Source: Sandaracinus amylolyticus (GTDB lineage Bacteria > Myxococcota_A > Polyangia > Polyangiales > Sandaracinaceae). Taken from it: a DNA stretch of 64,000 nt. The notes below the pieces were generated by a model. The model was given only the letters and a program-made list of their open reading frames with translations. It did not search any database and was not told the DNA's origin. Shown in pieces: positions 7,757-17,434 of this stretch. Position 1 is the first letter of the stretch. Every line of letters starts with the position of its first letter. Position numbers and translations under genes: made by a program. The stretch covers positions 7,750,001 through 7,814,000 of the forward strand of contig NZ_CP070225.1 in assembly GCF_021631985.1 (NCBI RefSeq), read 5' to 3'.

Positions 7757-9949
7757 TCATCGCGCGGCCGCGCTCGCCTCGGCCTGCGCGGCCCGCGGCA
7801 GCACCAGGCGGAACGTGGTGCCCTGGCCGACGACGCTGTGCACCTCGAGCGAGCCTCCGTGCGCCTCGGCGATGCCGTGCGCGATCGCGAGCCCGAGCCC
7901 GGCCCCGCCGCGCCGGGCGCGCGCGCTCTGCCAGAAGCGATCGAACACGTGCGGCAGCTCCTCGGGCGCGATGCCGCACCCGGTGTCGTGCACCTGCACC
8001 TCCACGGTGCCCGGCAGCACGCGCACGTGGATGTCGATGCGGCCGCCTTCGCCGGTGAATTTCACCGCGTTCGCGACGAGGTTCGAGAGCAGCTGCTTGA
8101 CGCGATGGGGATCGATCCACAGCGGCTCGAGGGGCTCGGGCACGTGCGCCTCGAGCGCCAGACCGCGCGCGTCGGCGAGCGGCCGGTGCAGCTCGACGAG
8201 CTCGCCGATGAGCGCCGCGAGCGACGTGCTGCGTCGCTCGAGCGGGATCGTCCCGCTCTCCACGATCGCGACGGTGAGCAGATCTTCGACGAGCTGGTTC
8301 GCGTGCTGGATCGATCGACGGATCACGTCGGCGGCGAGGCTCGAGCCCTGTTGGGTCGAGAGCATGCCCGCGCTCATCGCGATCGCCTGGAGCGGCGTGC
8401 GCAGATCGTGGGCGACGAAGACGAGCACGTCGTCGCGCAGCCGCTTGGCGTCGAGCGCGGCGCGGTGCTGGCGCGCGGCGTCGATCGCGAGGGCCGCACG
8501 CTCGGCGAGCGCGCGCGCGAGCACCAGCGAGCTCGCATCGAAACGGCGCGCGTCGTCCACGTACGCCATGAGCAGCACGCCCATCGCGCGATCACGCGCG
8601 ACGAGCGGGACGAGGGCGAGCGAGGTCGGCCCGAGCGCGCGCGCCTCGGCGAGCGCCGCAGGGCGTCCGCCCGAGGCCGCGAACAGCCACGCGTCGTCCA
8701 CTCGCTCGACGAGGCGCGCACGGCGCTCGCGCATCACCTCGTCGATCGCCGCGCCGAAAGGGCGGGCACGCGAACGCGTGAGATCACGGCTCGGATCGCG
8801 GTGCGCCGCCGCCGCGCCGTGCAGCTCGTCGCCGAGCTCGATCGCGCAGAGATCCGCGATCCGCGGGACGAGGAAGTGCACGAAACGATCGAGCGTGGTC
8901 TTCAGATCGAGGGACGCGCCGAGCACCGGGCCGATGTCCGCGAGGCACGCCAGCGCTTCCTCGGCGTGGCGTCGCTCGGTCACGTCGTAGAACGTCAGCG
9001 TCGTGCGCTCCTGACCCTTCGCGTCGCGGTAGAGCGTCGACGAGACCAACGCCGGAAAGCGCGTCCCGTCGCCGCGCACCATCGTGATCTCCGCGATCAC
9101 CCAGCCGTGGCGGCGGCGGTGCTCGAGCGCGGGGGCGAGGCGCGGATCGTTCGTGTCGACGATGCCCGCGCGCCCGATGCGCACGATCTCCTCCTCGGTG
9201 CGGCCGAGCATCCGACACGCGGCGGGGTTCGCGGCGAGGACGGGCCCGTCGGGCGTGGTGAGCAGCCAGCCCGTGAGGCTGTGCTGGAACATCCCGCGGT
9301 GTCGCTCCTCGCTCTCGCGCAGCGCCTCGCGCACGCGGTGCTCTTCGTCGACGTCGCGGAAGAAGAACGCGAGGCCGTCCTCGTAGGGCACGAGGCGGTA
9401 CTGCATCCACCGGCCGAACTGCGGCGACACGATCTCGAGCTCGGCGGCGGTGCGGGTGCGCTCGACCTCGCGCATGCTCCGCTCGAGCTCGGTGCCCAGC
9501 GCGCGCGGGAAGAGCTCCCACAGCACGCGCCCGAGCATCTCGCCGCGGGGGCGCCCGTAGAAGCGCTCGGCCGCGCGATTGAGGAACACGTAGCGCCACT
9601 CGCGATCGAACACCGCGAACCCGTCGCTCACGTGATCGAGCACCACGGCGAGCCGCTCTTCCGCCGCGAGCCCGGTGACCGGCTCGACCGCGAGCACGGC
9701 GCCGCGCCCCTCGCCGAGCGGCACGATCTCGATGGTGGTCGCGAGCGTCGCTCCCTGCGAGACGACGAGCGACACCGGGACCCGCGAGGGTGAGGCCGCG
9801 CGCACCGCCTCGCGCAGCGCGGGCCCGGCGCCGGGGAGGAAGCGCTCGATCGACGTCCCCACGAGTGACTCCCGAGGGCCGGCGAGCGCCCACGTGAGCG
9901 ACTCGCTCGCGCGCGAGATCCGCAATTCGCGGTCGACGATCGCGATCAT
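7757..9949 (-). CDS. Multi-PAS/GAF hybrid sensor histidine kinase
   Basis: 730 residues, no membrane helix. Three PAS-like domains (about 1-100, 105-215 and 225-345, the last with ERTTLTFYDVTER), a GAF domain (about 350-495), a HisKA domain with phosphoacceptor His near 512 in VAHDLRTPLQA, and an HATPase_c domain with N box NLVANAVKF, G1 DTGCGI and G2 GAGLGLAI. It should be a soluble sensor autophosphorylating on His. No response regulator gene is nearby, so it is an orphan kinase, as is common in myxobacteria. The ATG at 9949 directly follows GGAGG, and the first PAS begins almost at once, so the N-terminus may be slightly misplaced. It diverges from the sugar kinase gene. Confidence 0.9.
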   Translation of the reverse strand: MIAIVDRELRISRASESLTWALAGPRESLVGTSIERFLPGAGPALREAVRAASPSRVPVSLVVSQGATLATTIEIVPLGEGRGAVLAVEPVTGLAAEERLAVVLDHVSDGFAVFDREWRYVFLNRAAERFYGRPRGEMLGRVLWELFPRALGTELERSMREVERTRTAAELEIVSPQFGRWMQYRLVPYEDGLAFFFRDVDEEHRVREALRESEERHRGMFQHSLTGWLLTTPDGPVLAANPAACRMLGRTEEEIVRIGRAGIVDTNDPRLAPALEHRRRHGWVIAEITMVRGDGTRFPALVSSTLYRDAKGQERTTLTFYDVTERRHAEEALACLADIGPVLGASLDLKTTLDRFVHFLVPRIADLCAIELGDELHGAAAAHRDPSRDLTRSRARPFGAAIDEVMRERRARLVERVDDAWLFAASGGRPAALAEARALGPTSLALVPLVARDRAMGVLLMAYVDDARRFDASSLVLARALAERAALAIDAARQHRAALDAKRLRDDVLVFVAHDLRTPLQAIAMSAGMLSTQQGSSLAADVIRRSIQHANQLVEDLLTVAIVESGTIPLERRSTSLAALIGELVELHRPLADARGLALEAHVPEPLEPLWIDPHRVKQLLSNLVANAVKFTGEGGRIDIHVRVLPGTVEVQVHDTGCGIAPEELPHVFDRFWQSARARRGGAGLGLAIAHGIAEAHGGSLEVHSVVGQGTTFRLVLPRAAQAEASAAAR

Positions 9950-10044
9950 CCTCCAGCAGGGATCTCGTGCCCGGCGCGTCGCCGACCAGAGGGGCGATCG
10001 ATCACAGCCACACGGTCGTCCTCACGCGTGCCTACGATCCCGAC

Positions 10045-11555
10045 GTGGCCACGAACGGGCCCGCACCTCGCGCACCCTTCGTGCTCACGATCGACGTGGG
10101 CACGTCGTCCGCGCGCTGCTCGCTCTACGACGCGAGCGCGCGACCGGTGCCGGGCATCGCCGCGCGGCGCGCGCACCAGGTCGCGACGAGCCCGGACGGC
10201 GGCGCGGAGCTCGGTCCCGAGGCGCTGATCGCGAGCGTGATCGCGCTGGTCGACGAGACGATGTCGCGCGCCGGCGAGCTCGCGCGTGACGTCGTGTGCG
10301 TCGCGCCGGGAGGGTTCCTGCACACGCTGGTGGGCCTCGATGACGAGGGCCGGGCGATCACGCCGGTGCACCTCTGGATGGACGCGCGGAGCGACCAGGA
10401 CGCGGCCCAGCTCCGCCGCGAGCTCGACGAGCGCGAGGTGCACGCGCGCACCGGGTGCATGCTGCACTGGAGCTACCTGCCCGCGAAGCTGCGGTGGATG
10501 CGGCGCACCGATCCCGCGCGCTTCGCGCGGATCGCGCGCTTCGTCTCGTTCCCCGATCACCTCGTCGCGCAGCTGCTCGGCGCGAGCCCGACCAGCATCT
10601 CGCTCGCCGCGGCGAGTGGGCTCTTCGATCAGCATCGGCTCGACTGGGACGACGAGATGCTGCGCGCCACGGGCATCACCCGCGCGCAGCTGCTCGAGGT
10701 CGCGCGCGACGATCGACGCCTGATGCCCGCGCGCGACGCGGTCGCGCGACGGTGGCCGGCGCTCGCGCAGGTGCCGTGGCTCGTGGCCCAGGGCGACGCC
10801 GCGCTCAGCAGCATCGGCGCGGGCTGCGCGACGCGCGAGCGTGCGGCGCTGATGGTCGGCACCTCGGTCGCGCTGCGGGTGCTCTTCCGGGCCCGCGACG
10901 TCGTGATCCCCGAGGGCGTGTGGGGCTATCGCGCCGACGAGACGCGCATGCTGCTCGGCGGCGCGCTCAACGACGGCGGGAGCCTGGTCGCCTGGCTCGA
11001 CCGCACGCTGCGATTGCCCGATCACGATGCGCTCGAGGCCCAGCTCGCCGCCTCGTCATCGCCCGACGAGCGACTGCTCGTGCTGCCGCTCTGGGCCGGG
11101 GAGCGCAGCCCGGGATGGGCGGGACGCGCCCACGGCGCGATCGTCGGGCTCGCCCTGCACGCGAGCGCGATCGATCTCTACCGCGCCGCGCTGGAGGGGA
11201 TCGCGCTGCGCTGCGCCGAGCTCGACACGCGCCTGCGCGACGCGGTGCCCGAGGTGCGCGAGGTCGTCGCGACCGGTGCCGCGCTGCTCGCATCGCCGGC
11301 GTGGCAGCGCATCGTCGCGAGCGCGCTCGGTCGTCCGCTCGTCGTGTCGGACGAACGAGAAGCATCGAGCCGAGGCGCCGCGCTCGTCGCGCTCGATCGG
11401 CTCGGCATCGCGCCCGGCGTGATCGACGGGATCGCGCCGAGCGGTCCGGTGATCGCGCCCGATCCCGAGCGCCACGCGCGGTACCGTGTGCTCGGGGAAC
11501 GACAGCGCGCGCTCTACCGCGCGCTCGTCGATCGCGACGAGAGGGGAGGATCGTG

Positions 11556-11556
<1 letters not shown>
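10045..11556 (+). CDS. FGGY-family carbohydrate kinase, probably gluconokinase
   Basis: About 503 residues from a GTG at 10045; an ATG at 9967 would add 26 residues without homology. The FGGY actin-like ATPase fold is visible: phosphate-1 loop TIDVGTSSARCSLYD near the N-terminus, the central LVAQGDAALSSIGAGC segment, MVGTSVALRVLF for phosphate 2, and the adenosine region VVATGAALLASPAWQ followed by EASSRGAALVA. The kinase should phosphorylate a sugar acid or polyol. The next gene, two bases into its stop, is a 6-phosphogluconate dehydrogenase, so gluconate is the most likely substrate. Confidence 0.85.
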
Positions 11557-12458
<902 letters not shown>

Positions 12459-12465
12459 TCGTTCA

Positions 12466-13056
12466 TCAGCGCGCCGGCGAGACCTCGCGCGGTCCGTGGG
12501 GATGCCGCTCGAGCACCACGGTGCTCGCCTGCGGGCCCTCGTCGCCCTCGCCTTCCGCGAGCACGAAGCGCACCTCGTCGCCGAGCCGCAGCTCCTGGAA
12601 GCGGCCCCGCGCGACGGCGTGCTCGTGGAAGTAGACCTGCAGCGCGTCGTCGGTCTCGAGGAAGCCGTACTGCTCCTCGGGCACGAGGCGGATGACGCGC
12701 CCGCGCGGAGGCTCCTCGTGCGTCTTCACGTCGCCGCGGATCCTGCGCATGCGGTCCTCGAGCTGGCGGCGCGCCGCGTCGAACGCATCGCGGATGGAGA
12801 CGTAGGGATCTTCGAGCGCGTGGTTCAGCTCGGGCGCGCGCGAGATGACGATGTCCTCGCCGGGCACCGAGAGCTCGATGCGGATGCCGTAGATGTTGCC
12901 CTTGTGGTGGTGGTGATGCGTCTCGCTCACCGTGACGTGGCACCCGATGACGTTCGGATGGAAGCGCTCGAGCTTCTCGACCTCGCGCCGGATCCGATCC
13001 TCGACCGCCGGAGACGGGTCGAGCTCGTGGAAGCTGATGCGCAACGGGCTCTGCAT
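12466..13056 (-). CDS. hpf: Ribosome hibernation factor HPF/RaiA fused to a cold-shock domain
   Basis: 196 residues. Residues 1-105 are HPF/RaiA: ISFHELDPSPAVEDRIRREVEKLERF opens a beta-alpha-beta fold that binds the 30S decoding centre and silences ribosomes. Residues about 125-190 form a cold-shock OB fold (GRVIRLVPEEQYGFLET, YFHEHAV, LGDEVRFVLAEGEG). It lacks the long-HPF dimerisation tail, which the cold-shock domain replaces. The start is fixed by AAGGAG before the ATG at 13056; a longer frame to 13095 has no ribosome site. A run of five His (residues 47-51) lies in a loop. The fusion suggests RNA binding at the stalled or cold-stressed ribosome. Confidence 0.9.
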   Translation of the reverse strand: MQSPLRISFHELDPSPAVEDRIRREVEKLERFHPNVIGCHVTVSETHHHHHKGNIYGIRIELSVPGEDIVISRAPELNHALEDPYVSIRDAFDAARRQLEDRMRRIRGDVKTHEEPPRGRVIRLVPEEQYGFLETDDALQVYFHEHAVARGRFQELRLGDEVRFVLAEGEGDEGPQASTVVLERHPHGPREVSPAR

Positions 13057-13114
13057 CGTGTCGCTCTCCTTCTTCCGAGAGCGATCTAGCCGCATCGCGC
13101 GCTGGTTCAGCGCT

Positions 13115-14017
13115 TCAGAACGAGCCGCTCACGAAGAGGCTCTGCTGGCTCGGGTCGAGCTGCGGCGTCACGCGGAACGTGAAGCTCGGCGCTTCGCTCC
13201 GCGCGCCACGGCGCACCGGATGGGCATAGTGCAAGGCCCACGGCAGCAGGAACCCGAGCACGCCGCCGATCGCCGCGCCCGCGAGGATGTCGGTCGCCCA
13301 GTGCAGGTCCGTCATCATGCGATACGCGGCGACGACGCCGGCGAGCCCGAGGCTGCCGCCGCACATGAGCGTCGCGCCCGCGCTCGACCCGGTGAGCCAC
13401 GGGTTGTTCAGGTGGTGCGAGCACACGAGACCCGCGCTCGCGAGCACGACGAGCGTGTGCCCGCTGACGAAGCTCGCGTGCGGGCCGACGCCCTCGTCGC
13501 CGCAGTCGCGTTCGCCGTTCGGATCGCCGTTGCACTCGCGCGCGCTCGGGCGCTGCCGTCCCGCGAACCGCGTCGTCAGCGCCGAGATGCCGTACGCGAT
13601 CGAGAGCACCTCCGCGTCGATCAGCGCCATCTGGGCCATCGCATCCCAGTCCTGGTGGACGAGCCCCGCGAGCACGAACGCGTCGATCGTGATCGGCCAC
13701 GCGGTCATGACGAAGAACACGGTGTCGCTGATGCTCGCCGCGAGCCGGCGCCCCTCGGGCGTGCGCAGCCGCAGGACGTCGCGCAGCTCCTCGTCGAGCG
13801 GGAGCGTGCTCGTCCAACGCGTGCCCACGTCGGGCTGCGCGAACGTCACGATGTGCCCGGTCGCCTGGCCGAGCACCAGCGCGATCACCTCCTCCGGCAT
13901 GAAGCGCTGCCAGCGCCAGTGCTCGCGTGGCTCGCGGTCCTGAGCGTGCGCGGTGCTCGACGCGAGCGACGACACCGCGAGGACGAGCGCGACGGCGAGG
14001 CGACGTGACCAGCCCAC
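13115..14017 (-). CDS. PAP2-family membrane phosphatase
   Basis: 300 residues with a cleavable signal peptide (LASSTAHA-QD). The three phosphatidic acid phosphatase motifs are present: RFAGRQRPSA, then SFVSGHT with the first His, then YRMMTDLHWATDILAG with nucleophilic His and Asp. Hydrophobic helices alternate with these. The enzyme should dephosphorylate a lipid phosphate or undecaprenyl pyrophosphate on the periplasmic side. A Cys-containing insert (ECNGDPNGERDCGDEG) lies between motifs 1 and 2. The last residues (SQQSLFVSGSF) look like an outer-membrane style C-terminus, which is odd for PAP2. It sits between convergent and co-directional neighbours without clear operon partners. Confidence 0.88.
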   Translation of the reverse strand: MGWSRRLAVALVLAVSSLASSTAHAQDREPREHWRWQRFMPEEVIALVLGQATGHIVTFAQPDVGTRWTSTLPLDEELRDVLRLRTPEGRRLAASISDTVFFVMTAWPITIDAFVLAGLVHQDWDAMAQMALIDAEVLSIAYGISALTTRFAGRQRPSARECNGDPNGERDCGDEGVGPHASFVSGHTLVVLASAGLVCSHHLNNPWLTGSSAGATLMCGGSLGLAGVVAAYRMMTDLHWATDILAGAAIGGVLGFLLPWALHYAHPVRRGARSEAPSFTFRVTPQLDPSQQSLFVSGSF

Positions 14018-14105
14018 GAGCGGCTACGTAGCCGCGCGCCTCCCGATTCGTTGTCCTTCGCGAGGTGACGCGTCCTCGCCTCGGGGTGCGCGCTGGCGCG
14101 CCACA

Positions 14106-14360
14106 TCAATGACCGAGGCGATCACACGCCCCGGTCGACCCCGCGAAGCACGCGCTCTCGAGCCCGGCACGATCCATCGCGTCGAGCTCGGCATCGCTGA
14201 ACGTCGGCGGCGGCGCGGGCTCGGCGGGCGCCTCCTCGGGCTCGGCGGGCGGAGGCACCGGCTCGACGTGCACCGCCGACGGATGCGGCTCGGGCGGCGT
14301 CGACGCGCTCGGCCCGCACGCGATCGCGACGAGCGCGATCCCGATCGCGATCGCGCGCAT
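14106..14360 (-). CDS. Small putative lipoprotein, Pro/Glu-rich
   Basis: 84 residues. An N-terminal hydrophobic segment (MRAIAIGIALVAIAC) ends in a Cys that could be lipidated, though the lipobox is weak. A Pro-Glu-Ala linker of about 35 residues and a short C-terminal domain (FSDAELDAMDRAGLESAC, then FAGSTGACDRLGH) with two Cys follow. The ATG overlaps the lipase stop (TGATG), so it is translationally coupled to the lipase. Function not recognised; possibly a cell-envelope tether or accessory of the lipase. Confidence 0.65.
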   Translation of the reverse strand: MRAIAIGIALVAIACGPSASTPPEPHPSAVHVEPVPPPAEPEEAPAEPAPPPTFSDAELDAMDRAGLESACFAGSTGACDRLGH

Positions 14361-15664
14361 CACGCCTCGCTCGCGCAGGCGCGCCGCACCTGCTCGTAGA
14401 CCGCGGGATGGTTCTGCAGCTGGTGGTGCATCACGCCGCCGAAGTGCTGCACGTCGATCGGGAACGTGCGGTGCGCGAGGCGCTCTCCACACGCGCTCGG
14501 CGAGAGCACGAGCAGGTCGCCGATCACCTTGGCCACGAGGTGATCACGATCCTCGGTGACCGTCGCGGAGAGGAAGTGATAGGTCGCGTGATCGAGCAGC
14601 GGGATCTCGCGGCACGCGTCCTCGCGCAGCGCGTCGGGATCGCGACCGAGCCAGTCCTCGTCGACCAGCTTTCCGCGCCCGAGATCCTTGATGCCCGCGC
14701 TCCGTGCCTCGATGAGCCGTGCCGGGATGCGGGTGCCCGGCGTGTCGATCGCGCCGAGCACGCGCGCCGCGACCAGCCCCACGCGCTCGAGCGGCGCGCC
14801 GTGGTGCGGCGATCCGAGGCTGATCACCCGCTTCACCTTCGCGGTCCACACGAGCCCTTCTTCGCTCGCGTAGTGACACGCGCTGCGCACCACCAGCCCG
14901 CCCATGCTGTGCCCGACGAGCACGATCTCGTCGATCGGCACCGGGTACGCGTCGACTAGCAGCGCGATCTCGCGCGCCAGGCGCCGGCCGTTCTCCGACA
15001 CGTGCCGACCGGTGTTGTAGCGAGCGAAGATCGGCGTGTACCCGAGGTCGCGCGCGAGCATCGTCCCGAAGCTCGCGGCGGGATCGCCCCAATACGCCTC
15101 GGACTCGAGGCACCACGACCACTCGGTCGCCATGAGCCCGTGCACCAGCACGACGATCTTCGAGGTCGCGCCCTCGAGCACCCGCGCGACCGCCGCGCGA
15201 TCGACCTCCGCCTCGAGCGGCAGGTAGGTGTCGGCGTGACGGAGCTGCATGCCGAGGTCGAGCCCGTTCGAGCGCGCATAGAGCCGATCGCCGATCGCGC
15301 CGTTCACGATGCCCATCGCCGCGTCGCCGATCCCACGCATCGTGCGCAGCGCGTCGGAGCGCATCGGCACCGCGGGATCCTCGACCGGCAGGCCCTTCAT
15401 CCGCACCGCGTGCTCGGCCGCGTCGAGGCCGACGTCGGTCACCACCTCGACCGCGCGGTTCACCGCGCGGATCGTCGCGAGCACGCCGTGCGTGGTCACG
15501 CGCCTCACCTCGTCGACCGCGCGCGCCGGCTCCGCGAGCGGCTCGATCGCGCCGAGCACGCGCATGACCGATCGCGAGGTGGACTCGTGCCCTTCCTCGA
15601 CCAGCTCGGTCGTCGCGTCCACCGCGTCGTGGACCAGCGCCTTCAGACCCCGCCAGCGTCGCAT
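14360..15664 (-). CDS. Alpha/beta-hydrolase (lipase/PGAP1-like)
   Basis: 434 residues. IVVLVHGLMATEWSW is the oxyanion region after the first strand, VLVGHSMGGLVVRSA carries the nucleophile Ser, and SLGSPHHGAPLER is the lipase feature after it; the C-terminal VQHFGGVMHHQLQNHP contains the probable catalytic His. The first 150 residues form a helical, Ala/Val-rich region of unknown role. No signal peptide, so it is probably cytosolic or peripheral. GGGGAGG before the ATG at 15664 supports this start over an upstream ATG at 15706. Coupled to the small lipoprotein downstream and divergent from the phosphoribosyltransferase gene. Confidence 0.85.
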   Translation of the reverse strand: MRRWRGLKALVHDAVDATTELVEEGHESTSRSVMRVLGAIEPLAEPARAVDEVRRVTTHGVLATIRAVNRAVEVVTDVGLDAAEHAVRMKGLPVEDPAVPMRSDALRTMRGIGDAAMGIVNGAIGDRLYARSNGLDLGMQLRHADTYLPLEAEVDRAAVARVLEGATSKIVVLVHGLMATEWSWCLESEAYWGDPAASFGTMLARDLGYTPIFARYNTGRHVSENGRRLAREIALLVDAYPVPIDEIVLVGHSMGGLVVRSACHYASEEGLVWTAKVKRVISLGSPHHGAPLERVGLVAARVLGAIDTPGTRIPARLIEARSAGIKDLGRGKLVDEDWLGRDPDALREDACREIPLLDHATYHFLSATVTEDRDHLVAKVIGDLLVLSPSACGERLAHRTFPIDVQHFGGVMHHQLQNHPAVYEQVRRACASEA

Positions 15665-15756
15665 CGTCGCGTCCTCCCCGGCGCAGTGTACGCGCGGCGC
15701 GAGCACGACGTGAGCGTCGCGATCCGGGGCGTAGATCCGAGCGAGGGAGGTGCGAC

Positions 15757-16416
15757 GTGCGATTCGAGGATCGGATCGATGCAGGGCGGCAGCTCGCGCG
15801 ACGGCTCCAGCACCATCGCGCGAGCGGGCCGGTGGTGGTCGGGCTCACCCGCGGCGGCGTGCCGGTCGCGGCCGAGGTCGCGCGGGCGCTGGGCGCGGAG
15901 CTCGACGCGCTCGTGGTGCGCAAGCTCGGCGCGCCGATCCAGCCCGAGCTCGGCATGGGCGCGATCGCCGAGGGCGGAGGCCGGTGGGTCGATCCGTCGA
16001 TCGTCGCGATCACCGGCACCACCGAGGACGAGCTGGTCGACGTCGAGACGCGCGAGCGCGCGCTGATGCAGCGACGCATCACGCAGTACCGCGCCGCGAA
16101 GCCGCGCGTGCCGCTGCGCGATCGCACGGTGATCCTGGTCGACGACGGCATCGCGACGGGCGGCACCGTGCGCGCGGCGCTGCAGTCGATCCGCAACGAG
16201 AAGCCGCGCTCGATCGTGCTCGCGGTGCCGGTCGCGGCGGTGTCGACGCTCGAGGCGCTCGAGCACCTCGCCGACGAGGTCGTGTGCGTGGAGCCGCGCC
16301 ACGATCTGCACGCGATCGGGCTCTGGTACCGCGACTTCTCGCAGGTCGACGACGGCGAGGTGGTCGCGGCCCTGCGCGCGGCGCGCGGCGGGCGCGAGCA
16401 GACGACCTCGCCCTGA
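15757..16416 (+). CDS. Phosphoribosyltransferase domain protein
   Basis: 219 residues from a GTG with GAGGGAGG upstream. The PRPP-binding signature VILVDDGIATGGTVRAA is complete, and VVVGLTRGGVPVAAEVAR is the N-terminal pyrophosphate loop region. This is the type I fold of the group often found with dienelactone hydrolases and CBS or stress genes, whose substrate is not known. The C-terminal segment (DLHAIGLWYRDFSQVDDGEV) is the conserved hood of that group. It is not one of the standard purine or pyrimidine salvage enzymes. Confidence 0.87.
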   Translation: MRFEDRIDAGRQLARRLQHHRASGPVVVGLTRGGVPVAAEVARALGAELDALVVRKLGAPIQPELGMGAIAEGGGRWVDPSIVAITGTTEDELVDVETRERALMQRRITQYRAAKPRVPLRDRTVILVDDGIATGGTVRAALQSIRNEKPRSIVLAVPVAAVSTLEALEHLADEVVCVEPRHDLHAIGLWYRDFSQVDDGEVVAALRAARGGREQTTSP

Positions 16417-17346
16417 TCACGCGCCTCGTCGCTTCTTCTTCGGTCGCGCCGCGTCGATCACCGCGGCGCGGAATCGCGCCGCGACCGCGTCGTGGTGGGT
16501 GCGATCGTGCCAGAGGAGCTGCATCTCGAAGCGCATCGCGGGGATCGGGATCGGCATGATCACGAGCTCGAGGCGGGGCGCCAGGGCCTCCGCGATCCGC
16601 CGCGGGATGCCGGCCACGAGATCGCTCTGCGCGACCACCATCGCGGCCGCGGTGAAGGTCGGCACCGTGACCACGATGTCGCGCGCGAGCCCTCCGCGGC
16701 TCAGCGCGTCCTCGGCGACACGATGGCCGACTCCTCCTCGACCGAGCGCGAGGTGCACGTCGACGTGGCGCAGCGCGCGGAACCGCTCGGACGTCATCTT
16801 CCCGCGCAGGATCGGGTGCCCGCATCGCGCGACGAGCACTCCGGCCTCTTCGTAGAGCGGCGCGGTGTGCAGCCCGTTCGCGGCCTCCGCGGGCCCGATC
16901 GCCGCGTCGATCTCGCCGCCCGCGAGGCCTCCGGTCGAGATCAACGTGTCGATGCTGACGACGCGCAGGCGCGCCCGCGGCAGGCGCTCCGCGAACGTCG
17001 GCACGATGCGCGGCAGCGTCGCGATCTGATCGGGATCCGCGAGCGCCAGCGTCAGCTCCCGCGCGCTCTCCGCGGGATCGCTCTCGCCGCCCTGCACCAC
17101 CAGCGTCAGGTCGCCCACGGCGCGCGCGAGCCGCGGCGCGAGCTCGAGCGCGCGGGGGGTGGCGACGAGGCCGCGCCCGCTCCGCACCAGCAGCGGGTCG
17201 TCGAGCTGGGCCCGCAACCGCGCGAGCGCGTTGCTGATCGCCGGCGGCGTGACGTGGAGACGGCGCGCGGCGCGCGTGACCGAGCGCTCCTCGAGCACCA
17301 CGTGCAGCATCAGGAGCAGGTTCAGATCGATCGCCGACAGATTCAT
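16417..17346 (-). CDS. LysR-family transcriptional regulator
   Basis: 309 residues from ATG 17346 (an ATG at 17373 would add nine). The N-terminal winged HTH is standard: LNLLLMLHVVLEERSVTRAA, LHVTPPAISNALARLR, DDPLLVRSGRGLVATPRA. The effector domain from about residue 90 has the NodD/SyrM-like form. It diverges from a flavin monooxygenase gene starting at 17435; the 88 shared bases include TTCACTGGTGGGAA, a T-N-A-like LysR box candidate. By analogy it should control the monooxygenase. It ends in a basic tail (PKKKRRG). Confidence 0.88.
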   Translation of the reverse strand: MNLSAIDLNLLLMLHVVLEERSVTRAARRLHVTPPAISNALARLRAQLDDPLLVRSGRGLVATPRALELAPRLARAVGDLTLVVQGGESDPAESARELTLALADPDQIATLPRIVPTFAERLPRARLRVVSIDTLISTGGLAGGEIDAAIGPAEAANGLHTAPLYEEAGVLVARCGHPILRGKMTSERFRALRHVDVHLALGRGGVGHRVAEDALSRGGLARDIVVTVPTFTAAAMVVAQSDLVAGIPRRIAEALAPRLELVIMPIPIPAMRFEMQLLWHDRTHHDAVAARFRAAVIDAARPKKKRRGA

Positions 17347-17434
17347 GGCGGTGAACATCGATATCACGACCATTCACTGGTGGGAAACGATCGCTCCACC
17401 CACCATCGACTCGTCCGCACCAAGGAGAGTCGAG

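Noticed and set aside
12901..12930. Five-His run as a cloning-vector tag
   Set aside because: It is internal to the HPF domain in a loop, in native codon use, and the flanking sequence is normal HPF.
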